The translations under genes were made by a program, and so were the position numbers. Below are positions 25,060 to 34,700 of a stretch of DNA of 51,194 bases, one piece after another. Source of the stretch: Frankia alni (GTDB lineage: Bacteria > Actinomycetota > Actinomycetes > Frankiales > Frankiaceae); NCBI GenBank assembly GCA_026225295.1, contig JAMFSN010000060.1:1-51194 (forward strand), in the 5' to 3' direction. The first letter of the stretch is position 1; the number at the start of each line of letters is the position of its first letter. The notes under the pieces were generated by a model that worked only from the letters and a program-made list of their open reading frames with translations, was not told where the DNA came from and did no database searches.

Positions 25060-26388
25060 ATGGGGACGTCCGGAAACGGCGGGGCGCCCGGCGGCGACCT
25101 CGACGGCCAGCACCGGGGGGTTGTCATCGTCGGTGGCGGGCAGGCCGGCCTGTCGATGAGCTGGCACCTGCGCCGCGCCGGCATCGACCACGTGGTGCTG
25201 GAACGCAGCGGGGTCGCGCACGAGTGGAGGACCGCCCGTTGGGACTCGTTCTGCCTGGTCACCCCGAACTGGCAGTGCCAGCTGCCCGGGTTTCCCTACC
25301 CGGGCGACGATCCGGACGGCTTCATGGTGCGCGACCAGATCGTCGAGTACCTGGAGCAGTACGCCGCCTCGTTCGACCCGCCGCTGTATGCGGGAGTGGA
25401 GGTCACGGGCGTGCGCCCCGACGACGGCGGCAGCTTCGAGGTGTCCACCTCGCGGGGGACCCTGCACGCGGACGAGGTGGTGGTGGCGACCGGTGGCTAC
25501 CACCTGCCGGTCATCCCCCGCTCGGCCGAGCAGCTGTCGGGCCGGATCGCCCAGCTGCCCAGCTCGGTGTACCGCAACGCCGACCAGCTGCCGCCGGGAC
25601 CGGTGGTGGTGGTCGGGAGCGGCCAGTCCGGCGCGCAGATCGCCGAAGACCTGCTCCTGGCCGGCCGGGAGGTGCACCTCGCGGTCGGGAGCGCGCCCCG
25701 CGTCGCCCGCTTCTACCGGGGTCGGGACGTGGTGACCTGGCTGGAGGAGATGGGCTACTACCGGATGCCGGTCACCGATCATCCGCTGCGCGAAGGCGTC
25801 CGGGGCAACACGAACCACTACGTGACCGGGCGGGACGGGGGCCGCGACATCGACCTGCGCTCGTTCGCCACCCGGGGCATGCGGCTCTACGGCCGGCTGC
25901 TCGGCATCACCGGCGATCAGATGCACTTCGACGACGACCTGGCCCGCAATCTGGACCAGGCCGACGCGGTGTCCGAATCGATCAAGGACACGATCGACGG
26001 GTACATCACCCGGACCGGCGCCGAGGCGCCGACGGAGCCCCGTTACACGCCGGTCTGGGAGCCACCCGCCGACGCGCCCCACGAACTGGACCTCGACGCC
26101 GCCGGCATCGGCGCCGTGATCTGGTGCATCGGGTACCGGGCCGACTACCGGTGGATCAACGTGCCGGTCTTCAACGGGCAGGGCTACCCGACCCACCGCC
26201 GGGGCGTCACCAGCCAACCGGGGTTCTACTTCCTCGGGTTGCCGTGGCTGCACACCTGGGGGTCCGGCCGGTTCTCGGGGGTGGCCGCCGACGCCGAGCA
26301 CCTCGCCCGGGTCATCGCGCTGCGGGCCGGGGCCGACCTCGCCGGGGCCGGTGCGCGGGGCCTGAACGCGTTGGCGCTCGGATCATGA
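25060..26388 (+). CDS. MSMEG_0569-family flavin-dependent oxidoreductase
   Basis: About 442 residues, a flavoprotein monooxygenase-like enzyme. The FAD-binding GxGxxG is VVIVGGGQAGLSMSWHLRRAG, and a second dinucleotide site is VVVVGSGQSGAQIAEDL, followed by ATG-type motif segments (VVVATGGYHLP, VIWCIGYRADYRW) and a C-terminal FYFLGLPWLHTWGSG. This is the Nit1C flavoprotein (nitH in Pseudomonas, MSMEG_0569 in mycobacteria); the substrate is unknown. I chose the ATG at 25060 because GGGAG lies 8 bases upstream; an in-frame ATG at 25045 overlaps the previous gene. It overlaps the next gene by 4 bases. Confidence 0.9.
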   Translation: MGTSGNGGAPGGDLDGQHRGVVIVGGGQAGLSMSWHLRRAGIDHVVLERSGVAHEWRTARWDSFCLVTPNWQCQLPGFPYPGDDPDGFMVRDQIVEYLEQYAASFDPPLYAGVEVTGVRPDDGGSFEVSTSRGTLHADEVVVATGGYHLPVIPRSAEQLSGRIAQLPSSVYRNADQLPPGPVVVVGSGQSGAQIAEDLLLAGREVHLAVGSAPRVARFYRGRDVVTWLEEMGYYRMPVTDHPLREGVRGNTNHYVTGRDGGRDIDLRSFATRGMRLYGRLLGITGDQMHFDDDLARNLDQADAVSESIKDTIDGYITRTGAEAPTEPRYTPVWEPPADAPHELDLDAAGIGAVIWCIGYRADYRWINVPVFNGQGYPTHRRGVTSQPGFYFLGLPWLHTWGSGRFSGVAADAEHLARVIALRAGADLAGAGARGLNALALGS

Positions 26389-27923
26389 CCGACTACCGCT
26401 CGACCCTGGCCGGGCTGGACCGGCCGCTGCCCGACGAGCCGGTCGACGCGGCGGTCCTGCTCGCCGGACTGCCCCGGCCCGAATTCAGCGTCTTCGTGGC
26501 CGACGCGGCCGAACGGGAGGCCTACCGGCGTCTGCGCCGGGAGGTCTTCGTCGAGGAGCAGGGCATGTTCGGCCGCGGTGGCGAGTCCGATGACGTCGAC
26601 GACGACCCGCGGGCCGTCGTGCTGATCGCCCGGGCCCGCGGCCGGTCCGGCGGCGACAGCGTGCTCGGTGGCGTCCGCCTCGCCCCCGCGACCTCGCCGG
26701 ACCTCGGCTGGTGGCGGGGCAGTCGGCTCGTCGTCCGGTCCGCCTCCCGGTCGGGTACGGGTGCCGTCCACGCCGGCGTCCGGGGCGTCGGAGCGGCCCT
26801 GGTCCGGGCGGCTTGCGCCCACGCCGAAGCCGCCGGCGCTCTGCGGTTCGAGGCGGCGGTCCAGGCCGGCAACGAACCGTATTTTGCCCGGCTGGGATGG
26901 AACCGCCTGGGTCGGACGGTGATCGCGGGGCGGCCGCACGTCCTGATGCGCTGGCCGGTCGACCGCGTCGCCCGGCTGGTCGACGCGACCAAAACGCCGC
27001 TCGGCGCGCTCCTCGAGGGCTTTGCCGGTTCGGGGCTGGGTGGCTCGGGGCTGGGTGGCTCGGGGCTGGGTGGCGCCGGCTTCGTCGGCGACGATGGCGC
27101 ACCCGTGCCGGGCAGCGATCTCGTCGCGGCCTGCGACGCGATCGTCCCGGCGATGGTCGAGCGGGACCCGGAGTGGGCCGGCTGGTGCGGCGTTCTGGTC
27201 AACGTGAACGACCTGGCCGCGATGGGCGCGGCCCCGGTCGGGCTCCTGGACGCGGTCGGCGCCCGCGACGCGGCGTCGGCCGCCCGGGTTCTGCGGGGTC
27301 TACAGGCGGCGAGCGAGGCGTACGGGGTGCCCGTACTCGGTGGCCACACGCAGCTCGGCGTGTCCGGAGCCTTGGCGGTGACCGCCCTGGGCCGTGCGGC
27401 CCGGCCGATCCCGGGCGGCGGCGGTCGCAGCGGCGACGATGTCTCGCTGCTGGTCGACACGGCCGGTGGCTGGCGGCCGGGCTACGGCGGCCGTCAGTGG
27501 GACTCAACGAGCTTCCGGCGGGGGTCGGACCTGCGGGCGATGGTGACCGCGCTGTCGCGGGCCGAACGACCACCCGCCGCGGCGAAGGACGTCAGCATGG
27601 CCGGCATCGTCGGCACCCTCGGCATGCTGGCCGAGGCCAGCGGGTGCGCCGCCGAACTGACGGTCGCCGACATCCCGATCCCGGCCGCGCCCGCGCCGAG
27701 CCCGACCGGCCGCCCGGTGTCGATGGGCGACTGGCTGACCTGCTTCCCCGGCTTCGCACTGCTCACCGCGGACCGGGCCGGCCGGCCGCCGGTGGACGCG
27801 GGGCCCGCGGTCGGCGCCCGGTGCGGCCGCCTCACGGCTGGCGAAGGCGTGCGGTTGCGCTGGCCGGATGGCGAGACCACGGTCGCCCTGACCGGCCCGG
27901 CGACCGGCCTCGGCCCCGCCTGA
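26385..27923 (+). CDS. MSMEG_0567-type fusion: GNAT acetyltransferase plus AIR synthase-related domain
   Basis: 512 residues. Residues about 35-195 are a GNAT acyltransferase (YRRLRREVFVEEQGMF, VLGGVRLAP, GVRGVGAALVRAACAHAEAAG as the CoA loop, FARLGWNRLG). Residues about 196-510 are an AIR synthase/PurM-like ATP-binding domain (VNVNDLAAMGAAPVGLLDAVG, VPVLGGHTQLGV, AAKDVSMAGIVGTLGMLAEASG). Between them is a Gly/Ser linker with three identical 15-base repeats (residues 216-230). In cyanobacteria and Pseudomonas these are separate genes (sll0786/sll0787, nitE/nitF); in mycobacteria they are fused. The ATGA overlap couples it to the flavoprotein gene. Confidence 0.9.
   Translation: MTDYRSTLAGLDRPLPDEPVDAAVLLAGLPRPEFSVFVADAAEREAYRRLRREVFVEEQGMFGRGGESDDVDDDPRAVVLIARARGRSGGDSVLGGVRLAPATSPDLGWWRGSRLVVRSASRSGTGAVHAGVRGVGAALVRAACAHAEAAGALRFEAAVQAGNEPYFARLGWNRLGRTVIAGRPHVLMRWPVDRVARLVDATKTPLGALLEGFAGSGLGGSGLGGSGLGGAGFVGDDGAPVPGSDLVAACDAIVPAMVERDPEWAGWCGVLVNVNDLAAMGAAPVGLLDAVGARDAASAARVLRGLQAASEAYGVPVLGGHTQLGVSGALAVTALGRAARPIPGGGGRSGDDVSLLVDTAGGWRPGYGGRQWDSTSFRRGSDLRAMVTALSRAERPPAAAKDVSMAGIVGTLGMLAEASGCAAELTVADIPIPAAPAPSPTGRPVSMGDWLTCFPGFALLTADRAGRPPVDAGPAVGARCGRLTAGEGVRLRWPDGETTVALTGPATGLGPA
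27030..27074. repeat. Three 15-bp tandem repeats in the interdomain linker of the GNAT-AIRS fusion
   Basis: Three exact copies of tcggggctgggtggc at 27030-27044, 27045-27059 and 27060-27074, encoding GSGLG-type units. Exact identity implies recent expansion. Copy number probably varies between strains and sets linker length without breaking the frame. Confidence 0.95.
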
Positions 27924-28177
27924 CCACCGATCTCGGTATCACCAGGAAGGCCGTCACCGAACAGCTTCCCGCGAACATCGCCGCCGCCGTGCTGGAACTC
28001 GTCCTCGGTCCGGTGCGGGCCGACCCACGTCGGGTCGGGAAGCCCCTGCACGAACCGCCGGCCGGGTTGTGGTCCACCCGCCGCGCGACCTACCGGGTGA
28101 TCTACAGCATTGACGACGACAAACACCTCGCCACCGTCGAAGTCGTCAAACACCGCCGCGACGCCTACCGCACCTGA
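27923..28177 (+). pseudogene. RelE/ParE-family toxin remnant lacking a start
   Basis: The frame encodes the body and C-terminus of a RelE-type mRNA interferase: TEQLPANIAAAVLELVLGP, RRVGKPLHEPPAGLW, STRRATYRVIYSIDDDKHL and VVKHRRDAYRT, ending at the TGA at 28175-28177. The usual first 10-15 residues are not recognisable. The first in-frame start-like codon inside the conserved region (GTG at 27989) would remove the first helix. Upstream the frame only runs open through the preceding gene. No antitoxin gene is adjacent. It is most likely an N-terminally truncated, inactive leftover at the right end of the plus-strand block. Confidence 0.7.
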
Positions 28178-28269
28178 CGACGTAGGCCCGGTTGCAGTGG
28201 GGCGGCGAGCGGAACAGGCCGCAAACGACGATCAAGCCCCGACGGCGGCCGGTCGACGCCGGCCTGGCT

Positions 28270-29379
28270 TCAGTGCAGGAGGACCAGGTCGTCGCGGTGG
28301 ACGACTTCGCGTTCGTAAGCCGGGCCGAGGGTGGCCGCAAGTTCGACGGTCGAACGGCCCAGCATCCCGGGCAGCTCCCGGGCGTCGTAGTTGACCAGTC
28401 CCCGGGCCACCGGCCGGCCGGCCGGGTCGACCAGGTCGACCGGGTCGCCGGCTTCGAAGTCGCCGTCGACCTTGGTCACCCCGGCCGGCAGCAGTGACAC
28501 CCGGCGCTCGACGACCGCGGTGACCGCTCCGTCATCCAGGTAGAGCCGCCCGCGGGGGGTGGTCGCGTGCGCGAGCCACAGCAGGCGGGACGGCTTGCGC
28601 CGCCCGGTCGGGTGGAACAGCGTTCCGACCTCGTCGCCGGTCAGCGCCGCGGCCGCGTTCGCCGCCGAGGTGACGACAACCGACACTCCCCCGGAGGCGG
28701 CGATCCGGGCCGCTTCGATCTTCGTCGCCATGCCGCCCACCCCGACCCCGGCCGCGCCGGGCCCGCCGACCTGCAGGCCGATCAGGTCGGCATCGGACGA
28801 CACGGTCGCCAGCAGCGTCGCGGGACCGAGTCGGGGATTGGCGTCGTAGACACCGTCGACGTCGGACAGCAGCACGAGCAGATCGGCGCGGACCAGATGG
28901 GCGACGATGGCCGCCAGCCGGTCGTTGTCGCCGACCCGGATCTCGTCCGTGGCCACCGCGTCGTTCTCGTTGACGACCGGGACGATCCCGAGCTCCAGGA
29001 GCCGGTCGAGGGTCGTGCGGGCATTGCGGTAGTGCGCGCGACGCGCCACATCCGTCGCGGTCAACAGGACCTGACCGACGAGGTGACCGGACCGGCCGAA
29101 CGCGGTCGCGTACCGGTGCACCAGCAGGCTCTGGCCGACGCTCGCGGCCGCCTGCAGGGTCGCCAGATCACGCGGCCGGCGGGACAGACCCATCGGCGCC
29201 AGGCCCGCCGCGATCGCACCCGACGAGACGAGTACGAGATCGCCGGCCCGCGGGAGGAGTGCCGCGACCAGCGCGTCGAGCCGGTGAACGTCCAGGCCGC
29301 CGGCCGCCGTCGTGAGCGACGACGACCCGACCTTGACGACGACCCGGCGCGCGTGGGTGACGGCCGGTCGACCGGTCAC
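28270..29379 (-). CDS. proB: Glutamate 5-kinase
   Basis: First step of proline synthesis: phosphorylates glutamate with ATP; feedback-inhibited by proline in this family. 369 residues. The amino-acid kinase domain shows [55 protein letters not shown] and [14 protein letters not shown], plus the [13 protein letters not shown] segment. A C-terminal PUA domain follows ([15 protein letters not shown] to [19 protein letters not shown]). The GTG start overlaps the obg stop by 4 bases (GTGA), so it belongs to the obg operon. Its partner proA is about 15 kb away. Confidence 0.96.
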   Translation of the reverse strand: MTGRPAVTHARRVVVKVGSSSLTTAAGGLDVHRLDALVAALLPRAGDLVLVSSGAIAAGLAPMGLSRRPRDLATLQAAASVGQSLLVHRYATAFGRSGHLVGQVLLTATDVARRAHYRNARTTLDRLLELGIVPVVNENDAVATDEIRVGDNDRLAAIVAHLVRADLLVLLSDVDGVYDANPRLGPATLLATVSSDADLIGLQVGGPGAAGVGVGGMATKIEAARIAASGGVSVVVTSAANAAAALTGDEVGTLFHPTGRRKPSRLLWLAHATTPRGRLYLDDGAVTAVVERRVSLLPAGVTKVDGDFEAGDPVDLVDPAGRPVARGLVNYDARELPGMLGRSTVELAATLGPAYEREVVHRDDLVLLH

Positions 29380-30926
29380 CGGGTGGGCTCCTCCGCCTCG
29401 TTCCCGGCCGCCACGCCCGCGGTGGGGACGTCGGATCCGTCCCCGCGACGATCAGCCAGCCGGGCCGTCCGCTGCGCCCGGGTCAGGCGCACCGAACCCG
29501 ACAACCGGTCGTCGCTGCCCCGGGGCCCGAGCGTGCCGGTCGGCGTGGCCGGCCCAGCGGCCGCGCCCACCTGCGAAGCCGGGCCCGCCGCCCCGGCCGC
29601 TATACCCGGCCGGCCCTCAAGACTGACGTCGTTGGGAAGCACGGTCGGCTCCCAGTCGAACGTCACATCCCCGATCGACACCTCGTCGCCGGGCACCGCG
29701 CCCAGCCGGGCCAACTCCTTCTCGACCCCGATCCGCGCGAGCCGGTCGGCGAGGTAGCCGATCGCCTCGTCGTTGCTGAAGTCGGTCTGACGGACCCAGC
29801 GCAGGGGCTTCTCCCCGGACACGAGAAAGACCTCCCCCACCCGACGGACCAGGAAATCCGGCTCGTCGACGGCCCGCGGTCGCAGCACGATCCGCGTCGC
29901 CTCCAGCGGCGGGGTCGCGGCGCGCAGCTCGGCCACCATTTCGGCCAACGCCAGGGTGAACGGCCGTAGACCCTCCCGGGAGACCGCGCTCAGCGCGAAG
30001 ACCCGCAGGCCCCGGGCTTCGAGGTCGGGAGTGACGAGCTCGGCCAGGTCCCGGCCGTCGGGCAGGTCGGTCTTGTTGAGCACGACCAGCCGCGGCCGGT
30101 CGGACAGGTCGGAGGAGTAGGCGGCCAGCTCGCGTTCGATGACGTCAAGGTCGGTCAACGGGTCGCGGCCCGGGTCGAGCGTGCCGCAGTCCAGAACGTG
30201 GACCAGGACCGAGGAACGCTCGACGTGGCGCAGGAACTCCAGCCCCAGTCCCTTGCCCTCGCTGGCCCCCGGGATGAGGCCCGGGACGTCAGCGACCGTG
30301 AACGGCGGCAGGTCAGCGGCCTGAACGACCCCGAGGTTGGGGGTCAAGGTCGTGAACGGGTAATCGGCGATCTTCGGCTTGGCGGCGCTCATGACCGACA
30401 CCAGCGACGACTTGCCGGCACTCGGGTAACCGACCAGAGCCACGTCGGCGACCGACTTGAGTTCGAGGACCGCTTCCAGGGCGGTGCCCGGCTCGCCGAG
30501 TTCGGCGAAACCCGGGGCCCGGCGCCGCGCGGTGACCAGCCCGGCGTTGCCCCGACCACCCCGACCACCGTGGGCCAGGACGACCCGGGTGCCCAGGCCG
30601 ACCAGGTCGGCCAGCACCTCACCGCTTTCCGAGCGCACGATGGTGCCGTCCGGGACCCGCAGGATCAGGTCCTCGCCGTCGGCGCCCTGGCGGTTGGATC
30701 CCTGGCCGGGCTTCCCGCTCGTGGCCCGCTGGTGGGGGTGGAAGTGGAAGTCGAGCAGGGTCGCGACGCTCGCGTCGACGACCAGCACCACGTCACCGCC
30801 GCGCCCGCCGTTGCCGCCGTCCGGACCGCCGAGCGGCTTGAACTTTTCCCGGTGGACCGAGGCGCAGCCGTGCCCGCCATCGCCCGCGGCGGCGTGCAGC
30901 GGCGCTTGGTCGATGAAGGAGGGCAC
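29376..30926 (-). CDS. obg: GTPase Obg/CgtA
   Basis: Essential ribosome-associated GTPase, 516 residues. The glycine-rich Obg fold opens the protein ([32 protein letters not shown] in parts). The G domain has G1 [10 protein letters not shown]2 [10 protein letters not shown]3 DVPGLIPGA and G4 NKTD. An OCT domain follows ([39 protein letters not shown]). The last 70 or so residues form an actinobacterial low-complexity tail. The start is GTG at 30926, with AAGGAAG upstream. A strong hairpin separates it from rpmA. Confidence 0.96.
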   Translation of the reverse strand: MPSFIDQAPLHAAAGDGGHGCASVHREKFKPLGGPDGGNGGRGGDVVLVVDASVATLLDFHFHPHQRATSGKPGQGSNRQGADGEDLILRVPDGTIVRSESGEVLADLVGLGTRVVLAHGGRGGRGNAGLVTARRRAPGFAELGEPGTALEAVLELKSVADVALVGYPSAGKSSLVSVMSAAKPKIADYPFTTLTPNLGVVQAADLPPFTVADVPGLIPGASEGKGLGLEFLRHVERSSVLVHVLDCGTLDPGRDPLTDLDVIERELAAYSSDLSDRPRLVVLNKTDLPDGRDLAELVTPDLEARGLRVFALSAVSREGLRPFTLALAEMVAELRAATPPLEATRIVLRPRAVDEPDFLVRRVGEVFLVSGEKPLRWVRQTDFSNDEAIGYLADRLARIGVEKELARLGAVPGDEVSIGDVTFDWEPTVLPNDVSLEGRPGIAAGAAGPASQVGAAAGPATPTGTLGPRGSDDRLSGSVRLTRAQRTARLADRRGDGSDVPTAGVAAGNEAEEPTR

Positions 30927-30965
30927 GTGATCTTCCTTTGGCTGGTGATGCGGTGGTGAACACGC

Positions 30966-31001
30966 AAAAGGGCGGGCCCGGCCCCAGCCGGACCCGCCCT
31001 T
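30966..31001 (-). terminator. Intrinsic terminator-like hairpin between rpmA and obg
   Basis: A 15-bp stem with one mismatch (arms 30968-30982 and 30987-31001, loop CCCA) followed on the minus strand by TTTT. It lies 13 bases after rpmA. It probably ends or attenuates most rplU-rpmA transcripts, so ribosomal proteins are made in excess over Obg and ProB. Confidence 0.8.
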
Positions 31002-31013
31002 CGGCGGAACAAG

Positions 31014-31289
31014 CTAAACGGCGGCCGGCACCGGGGCTTCGACCGGAACGATGTTGATGACGCGACGACCACGACGGGTGCCGAACTGCACGTGCCCGTG
31101 GGCCAGCGCAAACAGCGTGTCGTCCTTTCCGCGGCCGACCAGGACACCCGGGTGGAAGTGGGTGCCGCGCTGGCGGACGATGATCTCGCCGGAGTTCACC
31201 AGCTGGCCACCGAACCGCTTCACGCCGAGGCGCTGGGCGTTCGAGTCACGGCCGTTGCGCGAGGAGCTCGCGCCCTTCTTGTGAGCCAT
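31014..31289 (-). CDS. rpmA: 50S ribosomal protein bL27
   Basis: 91 residues. The N-terminus [19 protein letters not shown] starts directly with the mature-type sequence, without the cleaved leader seen in Firmicutes. Conserved [23 protein letters not shown] and [18 protein letters not shown] follow. Its N-terminal tail reaches the peptidyl-transferase centre. It lies 5 bases after rplU. Confidence 0.97.
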   Translation of the reverse strand: MAHKKGASSSRNGRDSNAQRLGVKRFGGQLVNSGEIIVRQRGTHFHPGVLVGRGKDDTLFALAHGHVQFGTRRGRRVINIVPVEAPVPAAV

Positions 31290-31294
31290 CGAAC

Positions 31295-31612
31295 TCAGGC
31301 CTCTCCGCTGTCGATGCCGGTCACGCGCAGGCGGGTGTACTTCTGACGGTGCCCCTGCCGCTTGTGGTACCCGGTCTTGTTCTTGAACTTGTGAATCTTG
31401 ATCTTCGGGCCCTTCACGGTTTCGACCACCTCGGCCGACACCGTGAACGCGGCGAGCGCGTCGGCGGCGTGCGTGACGCTCTCACCGTCCACAACCAGGA
31501 GCGCCGGCAGCGTGACCGTCACCCCTGCTTCGCCCTTGAGAAGCTCGACATCGACGACATCGCCGACGGCGACCTTATGCTGCTTGCCGCCGCTGGCAAC
31601 GACCGCGTACAC
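31295..31612 (-). CDS. rplU: 50S ribosomal protein bL21
   Basis: 105 residues: [25 protein letters not shown] at the start and a basic C-terminus [29 protein letters not shown] chose the GTG at 31612 (GGAG upstream), which gives the standard family N-terminus, over the longer open frame from 31678. First gene of the rplU-rpmA-obg-proB cluster. Confidence 0.95.
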   Translation of the reverse strand: MYAVVASGGKQHKVAVGDVVDVELLKGEAGVTVTLPALLVVDGESVTHAADALAAFTVSAEVVETVKGPKIKIHKFKNKTGYHKRQGHRQKYTRLRVTGIDSGEA

Positions 31613-31707
31613 CGGAACTCCCTGCTGACGATCGGACAAAACTGGCTGAGGATCGGGCGCGGAACGACACACGTCCACGATTCGCTTCCTACCCTACCGG
31701 ACGGTGG

Positions 31708-34700
31708 TTACGAGCTCGCGCTCCCGGTCGGCTCGAGATCCCCCGCGGGGCCCGGGGCAGGCGTGTCCGCGTCCGGCACGGTGGGCGGCGGACCGGCGCT
31801 GGCCCGGCTGGAGCGGCGCCGTCGGGCGGGCTTGCGGACCGCCGGCGTCTCTTCCGCCGGGGCGTCGACCGGCGGGCCGGCCGGCTCCCCGGAAGCCACC
31901 GCGTCGACGGTGCCCTCAGCAGCGGTCTCCGTGCCGCCGGCCCGGGCATCGAGAGTTCCAGCGTCGAGAGTTCCAGCGTCGGCGGGCACCGCCGAGTCGG
32001 CCGCGACGGCCAGCTCGACGTCGGTGCCCTCGGTCCGGGCCTCGTCGACCTCGGCTTCCAGCGCGTCCGGGACCGCCTTGGGCGGACGCGGCACGGGCCG
32101 CGCCGCCGCGGCGGCCGTCGCGGTGTCGAGGTGGATGATGACGCCACGACCGCTGCAGGTCGGGCACGGCTCGCTGTACGCCTCCAGCAGGCCCTGGCCG
32201 ACCCGCTTCCGCGTCATCTGGACCAGGCCCAGGCTCGTGACCTCGGCCACCTGGTGTCGGGTGCGGTCCCGGCCCAGGCACTCGGTGAGCCGCCGCAGGA
32301 CGAGATCCCGGTTGCTCTCCAGGACCATGTCGATGAAGTCGATGACGATGATCCCGCCGACGTCCCGCAGGCGCAGCTGCCGGACGATCTCCTCGGCCGC
32401 CTCCAGGTTGTTCTTGGTGACAGTCTCTTCGAGGTTGCCGCCCTTACCGGTGAATTTTCCGGTGTTGACGTCGACGACCGTCATCGCCTCGGTCCGGTCG
32501 ATGACCAGGGAACCGCCCGACGGCAGGTAGACCTTGCGGTCCAGGGCCTTGGCCAACTGCTCATCCACCCGGTACTCGGTGAAAATGTCCTTGGTCCCGA
32601 CGTGCTTGCGCACCCGGTCACGCAGGTCGGGGGCGACGGACTCGACGTAGGACTCGATGGTTTCCCACTCGTCGCCGCCTTGGACGATCAGCGCGGCGAA
32701 GTCCTCGTTGAAGATGTCGCGGATCACCCGCACGACCAGATCCGGCTCGGCGTACAGCAGGGACGGCGCGCTGGCCTTGGCCGCCCGCTTCTTGATCTCT
32801 TCCCACTGGGAGGCGAGCCGCGCGATGTCGCGCTCGAGCTCCTCCTCGCTGGCGCCCTCGGCGGCGGTCCGGACGATCACGCCCCCGTCGGGCGGGGTGA
32901 CCCGCTTGAGGATGGACTTCAGCCGGGCCCGCTCGGTGTCCGGCAGCTTGCGGCTGATACCCGCGCTCTGACCGTCCGGGACGTAGACGAGATACCGGCC
33001 GGCCAGGCTGACCTGGCTGGTCAGCCTGGCTCCCTTGTGACCGATCGGATCCTTGGAGACCTGTACGACGATCGGCTGGCCGGACTTGAGGGCCTGCTCG
33101 ATCTTGCGCGGCTTGCCGTCCAGCGCCGATGCGTCGTAGTTGACCTCGCCGGCGTACAGCACGGCGTTGCGACCCTTGCCGATGTCGACGAACGCCGCCT
33201 CCATGCTGGCCAGCACGTTCTGGACGCGGCCCAGGTAGACGTTGCCGGCGTAGGAGGTCGAGCTGGCCCGGGTGACAAAATGCTCGACGAGCACACCGTC
33301 CTCGAGGACCGCGATCTGGGTCCGCTCGCCGGCGTTCCGGACGACCATGGTGCGCTCGACCGCTTCGCGCCGGGCCAGGAACTCGGCCTCGGTGACGATC
33401 GGCGGGCGGCGCCGGCCCAGGTCCCGGCCCTCACGGCGACGCTGACGCTTGGCTTCCAGCCGGGTGGAGCCCGACACGCCCCGGACCTGGTCGTCGTCGC
33501 GACCGCGGGGCTCGCGGTCGTCGCGACCGCGCGGCTCGCGAACGTGCACAACGGTCACGGGCGGATCGTCGACCGGCGTGGCCTCGTCCCCACCGGCTGA
33601 TCCACGCCGCCGCCGCCGACGCCGCCGCCGGGACGATGCGCTGCCCCGGTCGTCGGAATCGGCGTCCGGGTCGTCGGCGTCGTCCTCCGCGCCGGACTCG
33701 TCGTCGCTGGTCGAGCGGTCGACCGCCGAACTGTCGGACGCCCGGGAGGCGTTACCGGACCGCGGGGACCGGACCTCCGGCCCGTCCTCGCCCTCGGCGT
33801 CGTCACCATCGAAGGCCTCGTCGTCCGCGCGGGTCCGGCCGCGACCGCGCCGACCGCGCCGACGGCGGCGACTCGAGCCGCTGCCGTCGTCGTCATCGGT
33901 GGCCGGGTCGTCCGCGGAGGAGAACTGCTCGAGGGCGATGTCGTCGGCGTCGTTGGCCGCGTCGGCGTCGGCGTCCGCCACCCGCGAACGGTTGGAGCGG
34001 GACCGGTTCGGGCGCGACCCACCGCGGGGCGGGCTGGCCGGGTCGGCGGTCAGGGCCGGTTCCGCCTCGACCGGGCTTTCGTCGTCCTCGGCCGTTCCGG
34101 CGGTGACCACCACCTCGACCTCGTCCGGCGGACCGGCCTGGGTGGTCGCCGCGCGCCGACGGCGCCGGGGCGCCACCTCGGACGCGTCCGGGGCCTGGAA
34201 GGTGACCGCGACGGCCGGACGTCGGCGCCGGGCCGGCTCCTCGACGGGAGCAGCGGTGGAGTCGGTGGCGGTGGAATCGGTGGTGGCGGAGTTGGTGGTG
34301 GTGGAGTCGGTCGGCCCGGCGGACGCGCCGGTCGGCGGGGTGGCCGGGTCGGTGGCGGGAGCGGACGGGTCCGCCGCGATCGCGCTCGGCGGGCCGGCGG
34401 CCGCTACCGGCGGCTCGACCACGGTCGGAGCCGCGTCCGTCCCGGTCGCCGCGTCCGTCCCGGTCGCCGGGTCCGTCCCGGGGCCGGCGGCGGGCGAGGT
34501 TGCCGAGTCCGATCCGGTCGGGCGGGACGAGGACCGGCGGCGACGGGCCGGCCGGCCGGGCGCGGTGGCGGCGCTGTCGGGCGCAGCATCCGTGGCCGGA
34601 ACGGCCGGGGCGGTCGGCGCAGTGGTCACCGGAGCAGTGGTCACCGCGGGCGCGGCGGGTTCGCCACCGGCAGGCGCGATGCCGGCCGGGCCATCGGCAG

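Noticed and set aside
24877-26301. 474-residue minus-strand frame opposite the flavoprotein gene
   Set aside because: Low-complexity His/Gly/Arg translation. The plus strand has two Rossmann motifs and conserved operon spacing.
27989-28177. Functional RelE toxin starting at the internal GTG
   Set aside because: It would lack the first helix and strand of the fold, and there is no antitoxin partner next to it.
34255-34500. Short repeats in the 5' half of rne that might suggest a CRISPR or satellite array
   Set aside because: They are degenerate codon-scale repeats encoding Thr/Ser/Asp and Ala/Thr/Gly tracts, without uniform repeat-spacer structure.
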